Shown: one piece after another, positions 33,560 through 42,920 of the stretch
How the letters are laid out: the number at the start of each line of letters is the position of its first letter
Numbering within the stretch: the stretch's first letter is position 1
Assembly (NCBI RefSeq): GCF_003576525.1
Contig: NZ_QWUA01000031.1
Location: forward strand, 1 to 47,365
Length of the DNA stretch: 47,365 nt
Origin: Rummeliibacillus sp. POC4
GTDB taxonomy: Bacteria; Bacillota; Bacilli; Bacillales_A; Planococcaceae
Reading direction: 5' to 3'
Notes under the pieces: generated by a model
The model's database searches: none
The model's input: the letters and a program-made list of their open reading frames with translations, nothing else
What the model was told of the DNA's origin: nothing
Program-made: the position numbers and the translations under genes

Positions 33560-33997
33560 CAAAATCTGCCCCTTCTTAATCGCCCATTAATACTTTACTC
33601 GGTTATTACTTTTTAAGCAATGCACCATTCTATATATTGAAAATGCTAATTGAGTCAATTTTACATTTATAGTTTTTACTATTTAAAAGAGAAGTTTCTA
33701 TCTACACATTTATAAATAATAGTTTGAATTTCTAAATTCTAATTAATATTCTTGTTCTAATCAAACTATAAACAATGAACAAATCTATCATTACACATCC
33801 ATTAAACTGTTATCGTTTAATTTATTTCTCAAATAAAAAATTCACATTTTAGACAAAATTATTTACCTATTATAGCACATTGGCTTTGTTTTGAAAATGC
33901 TTTCATAGATGTAAATGATAAAATAATAGACATCTAATTATTTTTGCAGAATAATAAGATATGTGTAATTATTTTCTTTTTGGGGTGAACTTTTTCA
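33560..33997. other. 438-bp intergenic stretch without a recognisable gene
   Basis: Very AT-rich, with stop codons frequent in all frames. It holds the coaW upstream region and the GGGGTG ribosome binding site of the broken gene at 33998. No RNA gene, clear promoter or repeat was recognised. Confidence 0.6.
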
Positions 33998-34420
33998 ATG
34001 CAACTATAGAATAGCTTAAAAAACGAAGAAAAGTATAAAAGGATTGCTCAAGAAAGGGAACTAATTCTTTCTAAAGCAAATAAAAATTTATCCACTGTTT
34101 TTTGTCTTAACTTAGAACATACTTTTAAGTATGAACGTATTATTCGTACACTGCAAAGAGGTGCTAAGTTAGAGTTAAACAAACACCACGATGAAATTGA
34201 AGTGAAATCTGGTTTTCATATTGTCGGCAGCATTCCAGAAAATGCAGCAAAAGAAATTAATCAATTAATGTCAGAAAGACGTAGTTACAATGCTATTATC
34301 TTAAGTATTCTCGGTAGAGATGGTACTGATTTTCAAACATCTACTATTATAGAAAATGGACAAGAAAAGACCATTAAACATTTAGGAATAGAAATTTTAA
34401 TCGAATTTCCTATGATATAG
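33998..34420 (+). pseudogene. Uncharacterised gene interrupted by an amber codon at position 4
   Basis: From ATG 33998 (GGGGTG 10 nt upstream) the frame reads Met-Gln-Leu-TAG (34007-34009), then stays open for 136 codons to the TAG at 34418, followed at once by a terminator. With the amber read as an amino acid the product is 140 residues: a Lys/Glu-rich helical N-terminus with a CLNLEHTFKYERIIRT helix, then a compact alpha/beta region (GFHIVGSIPENAAKEI; NAIILSILGRDGTDF). I do not recognise the family. There is no in-frame ATG, GTG or TTG soon after the stop; a GTG at 34202 lacks a binding site. One C-to-T change (CAG to TAG) would explain it, or a sequencing error. Confidence 0.6.
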
Positions 34421-34444
34421 TTGATTTCCACTCTTATTCCTATT

Positions 34445-34474
34445 AAAAGCCCCTCATTATAAGAGCGGGCTTTT
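34445..34474 (+). terminator. Terminator after the amber-interrupted gene
   Basis: AAAAGCCC/GGGCTTTT stem (34445-34452 with 34467-34474) with a T run, 25 bp past the stop. Confidence 0.75.
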
Positions 34475-34654
34475 ATTAATGTAAAATTGTACTGACTTGT
34501 TGCCAACAATTCATATTTTATTACATAAAATATTCGAGCATTTGAGTCTTTTTATCAAAAGAAATTAGTTTTTATAATGATTTGATTTTCTATTTTAGTA
34601 ATTTTGATATACGATATAGATAATGTTTTATTTATTAAACGGAGGAAATTGCAA

Positions 34655-35473
34655 GTGACACAACAAAAAGAACTTTATAAAGAAGCAATGGCAGTTTTAA
34701 AAAAGACTAGTCGAACTTTCTTCATCCCCATTACATTTTTAGAAAAAGACCTAAAAACTACTGTAGGAACAGCTTATTTATGCATGAGAGCCATCGATGA
34801 AATAGAAGATCATGAGGAATTGCCTAACCATATTAAAACAGAGCTATTAAACGAAACAAGTAAATTATTGTTAAAGCCTTTTGACAATGATGCTTACATG
34901 AAATTATTAGAACCTTACAAAGATCAATTACCGGAAGTAACATTACGGCTGAGTGATTGGTTAACTCTATGCCCTGAGGAAATTCGTGAAACTGTTGCAG
35001 CTTCAACTAGTGAAATGGCAGAAGGAATGGCGAAATGGGCGTCTAAAGAATGGATTGTCAAAACGAAAGAAGATTTAGATGAATACACCTATTATGTTGC
35101 TGGTCTTGTTGGTGTTATGCTATCAGATATTTGGTGCTGGGGTGCTGGTATCGAAACAAATCGAGAACTTGCGATAGGCTATGGCCGAGGATTACAAGCT
35201 GTCAATATTTTACGCAATCAATCTGAAGATCAAGAACGTGGAGTAAGCTTTGTCCCAGAAGGATGGACAAGAGAAGATTTGTTCAATTATGCAGAAGAAA
35301 ATTTAGCTAAAGCGGATGAATACAATAAAAGTATTTCAAAACGCAGTATTTTAATGTTTTGTAAAATTCCTCTTGCATTAGCACATAAAACACTCGACAC
35401 AATGCGAAAAGGAAATAAAAAAATGACGCGTAAGGAAGTCGAACAAACTGTTGAGGAACTAACCGCTGAATAA
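34655..35473 (+). CDS. Squalene/phytoene synthase-family protein, YisP-like
   Basis: A 272-residue, all-helical trans-isoprenyl diphosphate synthase-fold protein (squalene/phytoene synthase family). Visible blocks are KKTSRTFFIPI, the first Asp-rich motif in YLCMRAIDEIEDHEE, YTYYVAGLVGVMLS, and the second block NILRNQSEDQERGVSFVP. In active head-to-head synthases the second block begins with Asp (NxLRDxxED); here it is Asn. The start is GTG 34655, with GGAGG 9 nt upstream. No desaturase or other carotenoid/hopanoid genes are nearby. B. subtilis YisP, a divergent relative, makes farnesol from farnesyl diphosphate; a similar role is a reasonable guess. Confidence 0.8.
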   Translation: MTQQKELYKEAMAVLKKTSRTFFIPITFLEKDLKTTVGTAYLCMRAIDEIEDHEELPNHIKTELLNETSKLLLKPFDNDAYMKLLEPYKDQLPEVTLRLSDWLTLCPEEIRETVAASTSEMAEGMAKWASKEWIVKTKEDLDEYTYYVAGLVGVMLSDIWCWGAGIETNRELAIGYGRGLQAVNILRNQSEDQERGVSFVPEGWTREDLFNYAEENLAKADEYNKSISKRSILMFCKIPLALAHKTLDTMRKGNKKMTRKEVEQTVEELTAE

Positions 35474-35484
35474 CTTAGATTTTA

Positions 35485-35528
35485 AGACAAAAGAAAACTG
35501 ACTCTAACCGGTCTGTTTTCTTTTGTCT
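35485..35528. terminator. Bidirectional terminator between the isoprenoid and YqxD-like genes
   Basis: A perfect 14-bp stem (35485-35498 with 35515-35528, 16-nt loop) between convergent genes, followed by T-rich sequence. Confidence 0.8.
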
Positions 35529-35538
35529 TTTAAATTTA

Positions 35539-35991
35539 CTATTTGATATTGGTTACTACATAATCACATAATTTACGGAAGTTAGTGATAAATCTTTCAT
35601 TTGACTCTTTTGACCTTTTTTTCGGCCCTTTTGTTCTTCCACCAGCCTGACGAATTTTTTGGTTGATATGACGCGAATATAGAAGTTGATCTATATTTTC
35701 AGACGTATATTGTAGACCATTTTGATTCATAACATAGCCACCTTTTGCTAACACCATAGCGGCAAGACCATAATCCTGTGTTATTGAAATATCCCCTTTT
35801 TGTAGTTGATTAACTAGTGCAAAGTCAACTGCATCTGCACCTTTAGAAACTATTACCGTTTTAATACCTTCTATTTCAAATCGATGTGAGGTATCACAAA
35901 AAATAATTACTTCTAATTGGAACTCTTTTGCAATTTGAATGGCCTCTTTAACGACAGGACACCCATCGGCATCTATACATATTTTTGACAT
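35539..35991 (-). CDS. yqxD: UPF0178 (YaiI/YqxD) family protein
   Basis: A 150-residue protein of the conserved YaiI/YqxD family (DUF188), related to PIN-like/NYN nuclease folds. Family marks: KICIDADGCPVVKEAI at the start, FCDTSHRF, SKGADAVDFALVN, DISITQDYGLAAMVLAKGG and a basic C-terminal region with GGRTKGPKKRS. The clustered Asp residues (DADGCP, ADAVD, TQDYG) could bind metal. No biochemical function is established. Monocistronic, convergent with the isoprenoid gene. Confidence 0.9.
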   Translation of the reverse strand: MSKICIDADGCPVVKEAIQIAKEFQLEVIIFCDTSHRFEIEGIKTVIVSKGADAVDFALVNQLQKGDISITQDYGLAAMVLAKGGYVMNQNGLQYTSENIDQLLYSRHINQKIRQAGGRTKGPKKRSKESNERFITNFRKLCDYVVTNIK

Positions 35992-36057
35992 TTGTCGTAC
36001 CTCCTATATATAGTTTACCTTATTTAATCGTACATAATAATGCTTAATTGCCACAAT

Positions 36058-36071
36058 TGTTAGCGCTTTCC
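36058..36071. promoter_or_regulatory. Possible cre (CcpA) site upstream of gdhA
   Basis: TGTTAGCGCTTTCC matches the loose cre pattern TGWAANCGNTNWCA except at two positions, centred about 50 bp upstream of the -35 box. Tentative. Confidence 0.3.
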
Positions 36072-36115
36072 GGTTAAAAATTCAGTTAATTTCGTATTTT
36101 TATAATATTAAGTGA

Positions 36116-36144
36116 TTGAAAATTCATATGATTAAGTCTAAAAT
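36116..36144 (+). promoter_or_regulatory. Predicted sigma-A promoter of gdhA
   Basis: TTGAAA (36116-36121), 17-nt spacer, TAAAAT (36139-36144), 40 bp before the start codon. Confidence 0.6.
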
Positions 36145-36162
36145 ACAAATATACTTTACTAA

Positions 36163-37557
<1,395 letters not shown>

Positions 37558-37588
37558 TCATTAATAATGTTTTTCTCTTTAGTATAGT

Positions 37589-37626
37589 AAAGCGGTAAAT
37601 CCTAATGGGTTTACTGCTTTTTTCGC
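37589..37626 (+). terminator. Terminator of gdhA
   Basis: A 14-bp stem with two G-U pairs (37589-37602 with 37607-37620, 4-nt loop) and a T run. Confidence 0.8.
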
Positions 37627-37724
37627 CATATTTGTCCATTTCAACACTTTTCTCCTCTCTTTAGGCTATTTTTTACTATTATGAATTACAATAACTTACA
37701 ATAACATGAAAGGGGGTATGGAAA

Positions 37725-38387
37725 ATGGAACTGATTTATAAAGGTACAACCAAAGATGTTTATAAAATTGATGAAAATCATTTTGTTTTACAATTTAAAC
37801 ATGTTTTAAGTGACCAAGGGGTGACAAGTCACAATAATGTTGGAACAACTACTGAAATCATGAACGCAAGTCATAGTTTAACAACATACTTTTATAAAAG
37901 ATTAAAAGCAATCGATATTCCGACATATTATCTATCTTCAAATATGGAAGAGGCAACAATTACTGTAAAGCCAACTACTCTTATAGGCAATGGCCTTATA
38001 GTATTATGTCAGTTTCCAAGTGCTAATACGCTTTGGCATTATGACCAAGATGGTCATGAACTTGAAGATGTTGTATCTATTTCATATTTTGAAGATGAAC
38101 ATCAAAATGATTCTATTGCTAAATCGATTTTATTTGAAAAAGGAATTTTATCCAAAGATGAAGAACGATCATTAGAATTACTTTCTATTGATATTTCGAA
38201 TTTTGTAAGAACTGAATTGGCCAAAAAAGGTCTAAAACTTCATGAGATAAAGTTAAAATTTGGCCGTGAAACTCAAAATGGTGATTTGCTTTTAATCGAT
38301 GAAATTTCAGGCCAGAATATTATTGCTTACCAGGATACCAAATATATTACCCCTCTGTTACTAGACAAGATAATATTAAACAAATAA
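37725..38387 (+). CDS. Divergent SAICAR synthetase (PurC)-like protein
   Basis: A 220-residue protein whose ends resemble SAICAR synthetase: N-terminal YKGTTKDVYKIDENHFVLQF (compare the ATP-binding start of PurC), AIDIPTYYLSS, the helix LSIDISNFVRTELAKKGLKLHEIKLKFG, and LLLIDEISGQN where PurC has GDEFSPDxSR. The central conserved block of PurC (CVVRNxAAGS) is replaced by LIVLCQFPSANTL. Genuine PurC is usually about 235-240 residues and encoded in the purine operon; this gene stands alone between gdhA and pepF. It may bind nucleotide but is unlikely to be a standard SAICAR synthetase. GGGGG precedes the ATG at 8 nt, and the reading frame is intact. Confidence 0.7.
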   Translation: MELIYKGTTKDVYKIDENHFVLQFKHVLSDQGVTSHNNVGTTTEIMNASHSLTTYFYKRLKAIDIPTYYLSSNMEEATITVKPTTLIGNGLIVLCQFPSANTLWHYDQDGHELEDVVSISYFEDEHQNDSIAKSILFEKGILSKDEERSLELLSIDISNFVRTELAKKGLKLHEIKLKFGRETQNGDLLLIDEISGQNIIAYQDTKYITPLLLDKIILNK

Positions 38388-38397
38388 TACATGTAGC

Positions 38398-38421
38398 CTA
38401 ACCTTAGTGTTAGGTTTTTTA
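38398..38421 (+). terminator. Terminator of the PurC-like gene
   Basis: CCTAAC/GTTAGG stem (38398-38403 with 38410-38415) followed by six T residues. Confidence 0.7.
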
Positions 38422-38445
38422 ATTTCTTGTTTTTTCTGAAATGTT

Positions 38446-38497
38446 TTACTTTACTAAATATACGTTTTATAATGAAAATAATTCGTATTACGTAATA
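38446..38497 (+). promoter_or_regulatory. pepF promoter with a 12-bp palindrome at the transcript start
   Basis: TTTACT (38446-38451), 16-nt spacer, consensus TATAAT (38468-38473). The perfect palindrome TATTACGTAATA (38486-38497) follows about where transcription begins and just before the GGGAG ribosome binding site; a possible operator. Confidence 0.5.
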
Positions 38498-38513
38498 AAA
38501 GGGAGTGCTATAA

Positions 38514-40328
38514 ATGATTGATAATATTCTTAAACGCAAGGATGTTCCCGTTTCTGAAACTTGGGATTTAACGGATCTTGTAACAAATGAAGAAGCATAC
38601 AATGAAGGTGTAAAAAAAGTATTTGAAGATGCAAAAAAATTCAATCTTCAATATCAAGGGCATATTACGGATGCAAAGCAAGTAGCTAATGTTATTACCG
38701 ATTATGAAGCTTTAGTAGAAGCTATAATTCCTTATGGTGCATTTATGTCATTAGATCTTGAAACAGATCAAACAAATGACTTTGCTCAAATGCGTGCTAA
38801 CAACTTTGGAAATATTTCATCTCAAATTGCTAGTTTAGTATCATTTGTAGATAGTGAAATACTTGCCTTACCGACGGAATTACTAGAAGAAGCTATTCAA
38901 CTAGCACCAAATTATACACACTATATTAAACGCCTTATTGCAAAAAAAGAACATCAATTACATCCTGAAGCGGAAAAAGCTTTAGCTGCACTTGGTTCTA
39001 CTTTTGATGCTGCATATGGTATATACAATACTACTAAACTAGTTGATATGAAATTCAAAAACTTCACTGTTGGTGATAAAAGTTATCCACTGAGCTATAA
39101 CCTTTTCGAAGGAGATTGGGAACTAGAGTCTGATAAGAATATCCGTCGTGAAGCATTCAAAGCATTTTCTGAAAAACTAGCTGACTATCAACATACAACA
39201 GCTAAAGCATACAACACACATGTACAAACTGAAAAAACAATTGCTAATTTACGTGGCTACGAATCGGTAATCGATTATCTCCTATTTGACCAAGAGGTAG
39301 ATCGTGATTTATACAATCGTCAAATTGATGTAATTATGAAGGAATTAGCACCACATATGCGCCGTTATGCAAAACTTCTACAAAAAGAACATGGCTTAGA
39401 TAAGATGACTTTTGCTGATTTAAAAATCTCCCTAGATCCTGATTATGAGCCATCTATCACTATCCCAGAGTCACGTGATTATATGAAAAAAGCACTTGGA
39501 GTTATGGGAGAAGATTATGTAAAAATGATTGATAGTGCATTTGAGGATCGCTGGATAGATTTTGCGAACAACGAAGGAAAATCTACTGGTGCATTTTGTT
39601 CTAGTCCATATGGATCCCACTCATATATTTTAATTTCTTGGACTCAACGTATGAATGAGGTTTTTGTATTAGCCCATGAACTAGGCCATGCTGGACATTT
39701 TAAAAATGCGCATAAACATCAATCTTATTTCAACAGTGAATCTTCTACTTATTTCGTAGAATCACCATCAACTATGAATGAAATGTTAATGGCCAATTAT
39801 TTACTTAAAAATTCGAATGATCCACGTTTTAAACGTTGGGTAATTTCAACCATAGTCGCTCGTACTTACTATCATAACTTTGTTACTCACCTTTTAGAAG
39901 CTGCATATCAACGAAAAGTTTATGAATTAGTGGATGCTGGTGAAAGTGTTAATGCAACCATTTTAAACGATTTAAAACGCTCCGTTTTAGAAGAGTTCTG
40001 GGGAGACGATGTAGAACTTAATAAGGGGGCTGAACTAACTTGGATGCGCCAACCACATTATTATATGGGGTTATATCCTTACACTTACAGCGCAGGGTTA
40101 ACAATTTCTACACAAGTATCACAACGTATTTTACATGAAGGTCAACCAGCGGTAGATGATTGGTTGAAAGTCTTACAAGCTGGTGGTACTAAGTCACCTG
40201 TTGAATTAGCACAAATGGCTGGTGTGGACATTACAACCGATAAACCTCTACAAGATACAATTGCCTTTATCGGCTCATTAATTGATCAATTAGAAGCGTT
40301 GACAGAGGAAATCCATCAAGCTAAATAA
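38514..40328 (+). CDS. pepF: Oligoendopeptidase F (M3 family)
   Basis: A 604-residue cytoplasmic zinc metallopeptidase of family M3B that cleaves oligopeptides. The zinc motif HELGH is at about 388-392 and the third ligand Glu about 25 residues later in YFVESPSTMNE. The N-terminal third is helical (PVSETWDLTDLVTNEEAY is the usual PepF start) and the conserved FCSSPYGSHSYILISW region precedes the zinc motif. Full length. GGGAG lies before the ATG. Related to B. subtilis YjbG. Confidence 0.95.
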   Translation: MIDNILKRKDVPVSETWDLTDLVTNEEAYNEGVKKVFEDAKKFNLQYQGHITDAKQVANVITDYEALVEAIIPYGAFMSLDLETDQTNDFAQMRANNFGNISSQIASLVSFVDSEILALPTELLEEAIQLAPNYTHYIKRLIAKKEHQLHPEAEKALAALGSTFDAAYGIYNTTKLVDMKFKNFTVGDKSYPLSYNLFEGDWELESDKNIRREAFKAFSEKLADYQHTTAKAYNTHVQTEKTIANLRGYESVIDYLLFDQEVDRDLYNRQIDVIMKELAPHMRRYAKLLQKEHGLDKMTFADLKISLDPDYEPSITIPESRDYMKKALGVMGEDYVKMIDSAFEDRWIDFANNEGKSTGAFCSSPYGSHSYILISWTQRMNEVFVLAHELGHAGHFKNAHKHQSYFNSESSTYFVESPSTMNEMLMANYLLKNSNDPRFKRWVISTIVARTYYHNFVTHLLEAAYQRKVYELVDAGESVNATILNDLKRSVLEEFWGDDVELNKGAELTWMRQPHYYMGLYPYTYSAGLTISTQVSQRILHEGQPAVDDWLKVLQAGGTKSPVELAQMAGVDITTDKPLQDTIAFIGSLIDQLEALTEEIHQAK

Positions 40329-40360
40329 GAATTATACTCACTACTATAAATTATTAAAAC

Positions 40361-40401
40361 AGAAAGAGATGGCTACCAAATTACTGGTGCCATCTCTTTC
40401 T
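40361..40401. terminator. Bidirectional terminator between pepF and the terC gene
   Basis: A perfect 13-bp stem (40361-40373 with 40389-40401) followed by T-rich sequence, between convergent genes. Confidence 0.85.
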
Positions 40402-40413
40402 ATTTTCAAACAT

Positions 40414-41088
40414 TTATCTTCTTATATTTCTAACTTGACGATTTTTTGTCCATACACCGATGATGATTAATAATACCATACTAATAATTGGTATAAGATG
40501 TTCCATCATAGGGAAAGTAGCTTCAACAAGTTGATGACCATACTTATCATCTACAACCATTGTGCCTGCAGTGTAAGCAATTAATAATGCACCAATCCAA
40601 ATAAGAATTGGAAATTTCTCCATTAACTTAATAATAATTTGGCTACCAAAGACGATTAAAGGAATACTAACAAGTAATCCTAATGCGACAAGGCCAATGT
40701 GACCATTCGCAACTCCAGCGATGGCAAGTACATTATCTAAACTCATCACAAAGTCCGCAACAATAATTGTTCGAACTGCTGCAAATAAGTTATTACCACT
40801 TTTAACATCTGGATCTTCATCTCCAGATCTTAATAAGTCAAATGCAATGTAAAGTAGCAATAAGCCACCGACTACTTTTACTAACGGTATTTGTAAAAGC
40901 CAAACGGCTACAAATGTTAAGACAATCCGTAAACCAATGGCGCCACCTGTACCAAGTAAAATTGCCTTTTTACGTTGTTCTTTTGCTAAATTTCGGCAAG
41001 CGAGTGCAATTACGACTGCATTATCCCCACTCAAAACGATATCTAACAAAATAATTGAAGCTATTTTTGCTAGGAATGCTGCTTCCAT
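40414..41088 (-). CDS. TerC-family membrane protein, YjbE-like
   Basis: A 224-residue membrane protein with about seven hydrophobic segments. Two TerC motifs with intramembrane Asp are present: DIVLSGDNAVVIAL in the first helix and FVMSLDNVLAIAG in the middle. Length and sequence resemble B. subtilis YjbE; TerC relatives (MeeF, MeeY) export Mn2+ and help metallate secreted enzymes. No yybP-ykoY manganese riboswitch was recognised upstream. Convergent with pepF. Confidence 0.9.
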   Translation of the reverse strand: MEAAFLAKIASIILLDIVLSGDNAVVIALACRNLAKEQRKKAILLGTGGAIGLRIVLTFVAVWLLQIPLVKVVGGLLLLYIAFDLLRSGDEDPDVKSGNNLFAAVRTIIVADFVMSLDNVLAIAGVANGHIGLVALGLLVSIPLIVFGSQIIIKLMEKFPILIWIGALLIAYTAGTMVVDDKYGHQLVEATFPMMEHLIPIISMVLLIIIGVWTKNRQVRNIRR

Positions 41089-41547
41089 TTATTCTCCCAC
41101 TTTCTAAAATCCTATCTTGTACTATTCTACTCTTTTCAACAGAAATGAAAAGGAAAATCTATTGTTTTTTGGAACATATTTATACTTTCTTACTCTAAAA
41201 CAGTTTACGATTGAGCTATCAATTTTATTCTTCCATTCGTGATAATTAACTTCAGTATTTGTTAAAAATCTCAAATATTTACGATTATTACTTATATAAA
41301 GTTCCTCATTCATACCACTACTGATATTTTATAAACTGTAGCAATTATATTCAATCACCGTGATAAATAATGGTTATCACATCAAAATATCAAAATAAAG
41401 AAGCTATCGTACTTTCCAAGTATCTTACTTGTATTTAGTTTCACCTTATATAAACTACTATAAAAAATAAGAATATTTGGATTTTTCACTCATTTTTCAT
41501 ATATTATTAATTATGTATTTATATTATGCGTTGAAGGAGTGTTTAGG
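41089..41547. other. 459-bp divergent intergenic region
   Basis: AT-rich region between the terC start and the 2-hydroxyacid dehydrogenase. It contains an inverted repeat GTGATAA-N7-TTATCAC (41360-41366 and 41374-41380) and a possible plus-strand promoter TTGGAT-N17-TATATT (41477-41505). A 63-codon minus-strand frame at 41122-41313 has no convincing ribosome binding site and is not called. No RNA gene recognised. Confidence 0.45.
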
Positions 41548-42516
41548 GTGAAACCAAGACTTTTAGTTATGAGAGAGATAGACCATCATTTTCTAGATTA
41601 TTTATCTAATTATTTTGAAACAGACTACCAACCATCTTTTTCTAGAGAACAATTTCTAACTTCACTAGAAAGTGCACAAGCTATCTTAAATTATGGTATT
41701 AAAATTGATGAAGAACTCATTCAACATGCTCCTCGATTAAAACTAGTTAGTAACATAAGTGTTGGATATGATAATTTTGATATTGCTGCAATGAAGAAAG
41801 CTGGAATAATTGGTACACATACACCTAATGTATTAAATGACTGTGTGGTAGATTTAACATTTGGTCTTATGTTAAATACCTCTAGAAGAATCAGTGAACT
41901 TGCCTCTACTATTAAAAGGAAAAAGTGGATTATAAAAGATGATGTAAATTATTATGGACTTGATGTACACCACAAAAAATTAGGCATTATTGGACTGGGA
42001 CGTATTGGTGAAGAACTAGCTAGACGTGCTAAACTTGGGTTTTCAATGGATGTTAGTTATTATAATCGTCGTAAAAAGAGTGAATTAGAGAATGAAAATA
42101 TTTTATGGAAACCACTAGATCAACTTCTAGAAGAATCTGATTTTGTTGTTCTACTAACACCACTTACTGAAGAAACAAGGAATTTAATGAATGCTTCTAA
42201 GTTTGAAAAGATGAAAAAAACAGCGATATTCATTAATATGTCAAGAGGTGCGACGGTAGACGAAAAAGCACTGTATAATGCGTTAAAAAATCATGATATT
42301 TACGCAGCTGCTTCGGACGTATTTGTTCATGAACCTATAAACAATGATAACCCATTGCTTGAATTAGATAACTTTACAGCAACCCCACATATAGGTTCCG
42401 CTACGCAAGAAACTAGAAACGCCATGACAAAACTAGCTATAGAAAATACGATAGAGGTCTTAATTAACGGAAAAATGCAAAATGTGGTGCCTGAGCTTCA
42501 AATGCTTTTAAAATAA
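41548..42516 (+). CDS. D-isomer specific 2-hydroxyacid dehydrogenase
   Basis: A 322-residue NAD(P)-dependent 2-hydroxyacid dehydrogenase, probably a glyoxylate/hydroxypyruvate/2-ketogluconate reductase. The coenzyme loop is IIGLGRIGEELARRA; the next strand ends YYNRRKKSE, whose Arg/Arg/Lys cluster favours NADPH. Catalytic Arg lies in INMSRGATVDEKAL, Glu in DVFVHEP and His in TPHIGSATQETR. The start is GTG 41548, with GGAG 8 nt upstream; an in-frame GTG three codons earlier overlaps that site. Confidence 0.9.
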   Translation: MKPRLLVMREIDHHFLDYLSNYFETDYQPSFSREQFLTSLESAQAILNYGIKIDEELIQHAPRLKLVSNISVGYDNFDIAAMKKAGIIGTHTPNVLNDCVVDLTFGLMLNTSRRISELASTIKRKKWIIKDDVNYYGLDVHHKKLGIIGLGRIGEELARRAKLGFSMDVSYYNRRKKSELENENILWKPLDQLLEESDFVVLLTPLTEETRNLMNASKFEKMKKTAIFINMSRGATVDEKALYNALKNHDIYAAASDVFVHEPINNDNPLLELDNFTATPHIGSATQETRNAMTKLAIENTIEVLINGKMQNVVPELQMLLK

Positions 42517-42621
42517 GTGTAGGATTTATCAAGAGGAGTTTGATATCTTCAATACACTAAATTGTAGTGTATAATTAAAAGAAGTTCTTATTAGTTTTTA
42601 AAGTAAAGGAAGTTTGTATAT

Positions 42622-42846
42622 ATGGAAGCAAAAAATCCAGGAAAATTAACTGAAGATGAATTAGCAGTATATGAATTTGCACTTCGAGATGAATTTAATG
42701 GTATGCACATTCCTCCTGAAAAGCAGGAATATTACCTTGAAAAAATTCTAAAATCAAACGAAGAGTGCATCTTGCATTTAAGAAAAAAAGGTGCCATAGC
42801 TATCTCAAGAGAAGTTGTCACTGAAGACAATATTTTCGGAGCATAA
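42622..42846 (+). CDS. Small acidic protein of unknown function
   Basis: A 74-residue soluble, mostly helical protein (KLTEDELAVYEFALRDEFNG; PPEKQEYYLEKILKSNEEC). No family recognised. AAGGAAG lies 9 nt before the ATG, and a strong terminator follows, supporting a real gene. It lies about 105 bp after the 2-hydroxyacid dehydrogenase gene. Confidence 0.7.
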   Translation: MEAKNPGKLTEDELAVYEFALRDEFNGMHIPPEKQEYYLEKILKSNEECILHLRKKGAIAISREVVTEDNIFGA

Positions 42847-42874
42847 TATCTTCATTAACACCGATGATGGAAGT

Positions 42875-42919
42875 AAAAGGTCAAGTACTACGACTATACA
42901 GTAGTAACTTGACCTTTTT
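42875..42919. terminator. Terminator between the small acidic protein and NhaC-like genes
   Basis: AAAAGGTCAAGT/ACTTGACCTTTT (42875-42886 with 42907-42918) with five further inner pairs; serves convergent genes. Confidence 0.8.
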
Positions 42920-42920
42920 A

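Noticed and set aside
34202-34420. Separate 72-residue gene starting at GTG 34202
   Set aside because: No ribosome binding site before this GTG; the same frame is open back to 34010 and an SD-ATG lies at 33998, so it is the 3' part of a longer interrupted gene.
41122-41313. 63-codon minus-strand ORF upstream of the TerC gene
   Set aside because: No convincing ribosome binding site, AT-driven composition, no recognisable domain; likely a chance frame.
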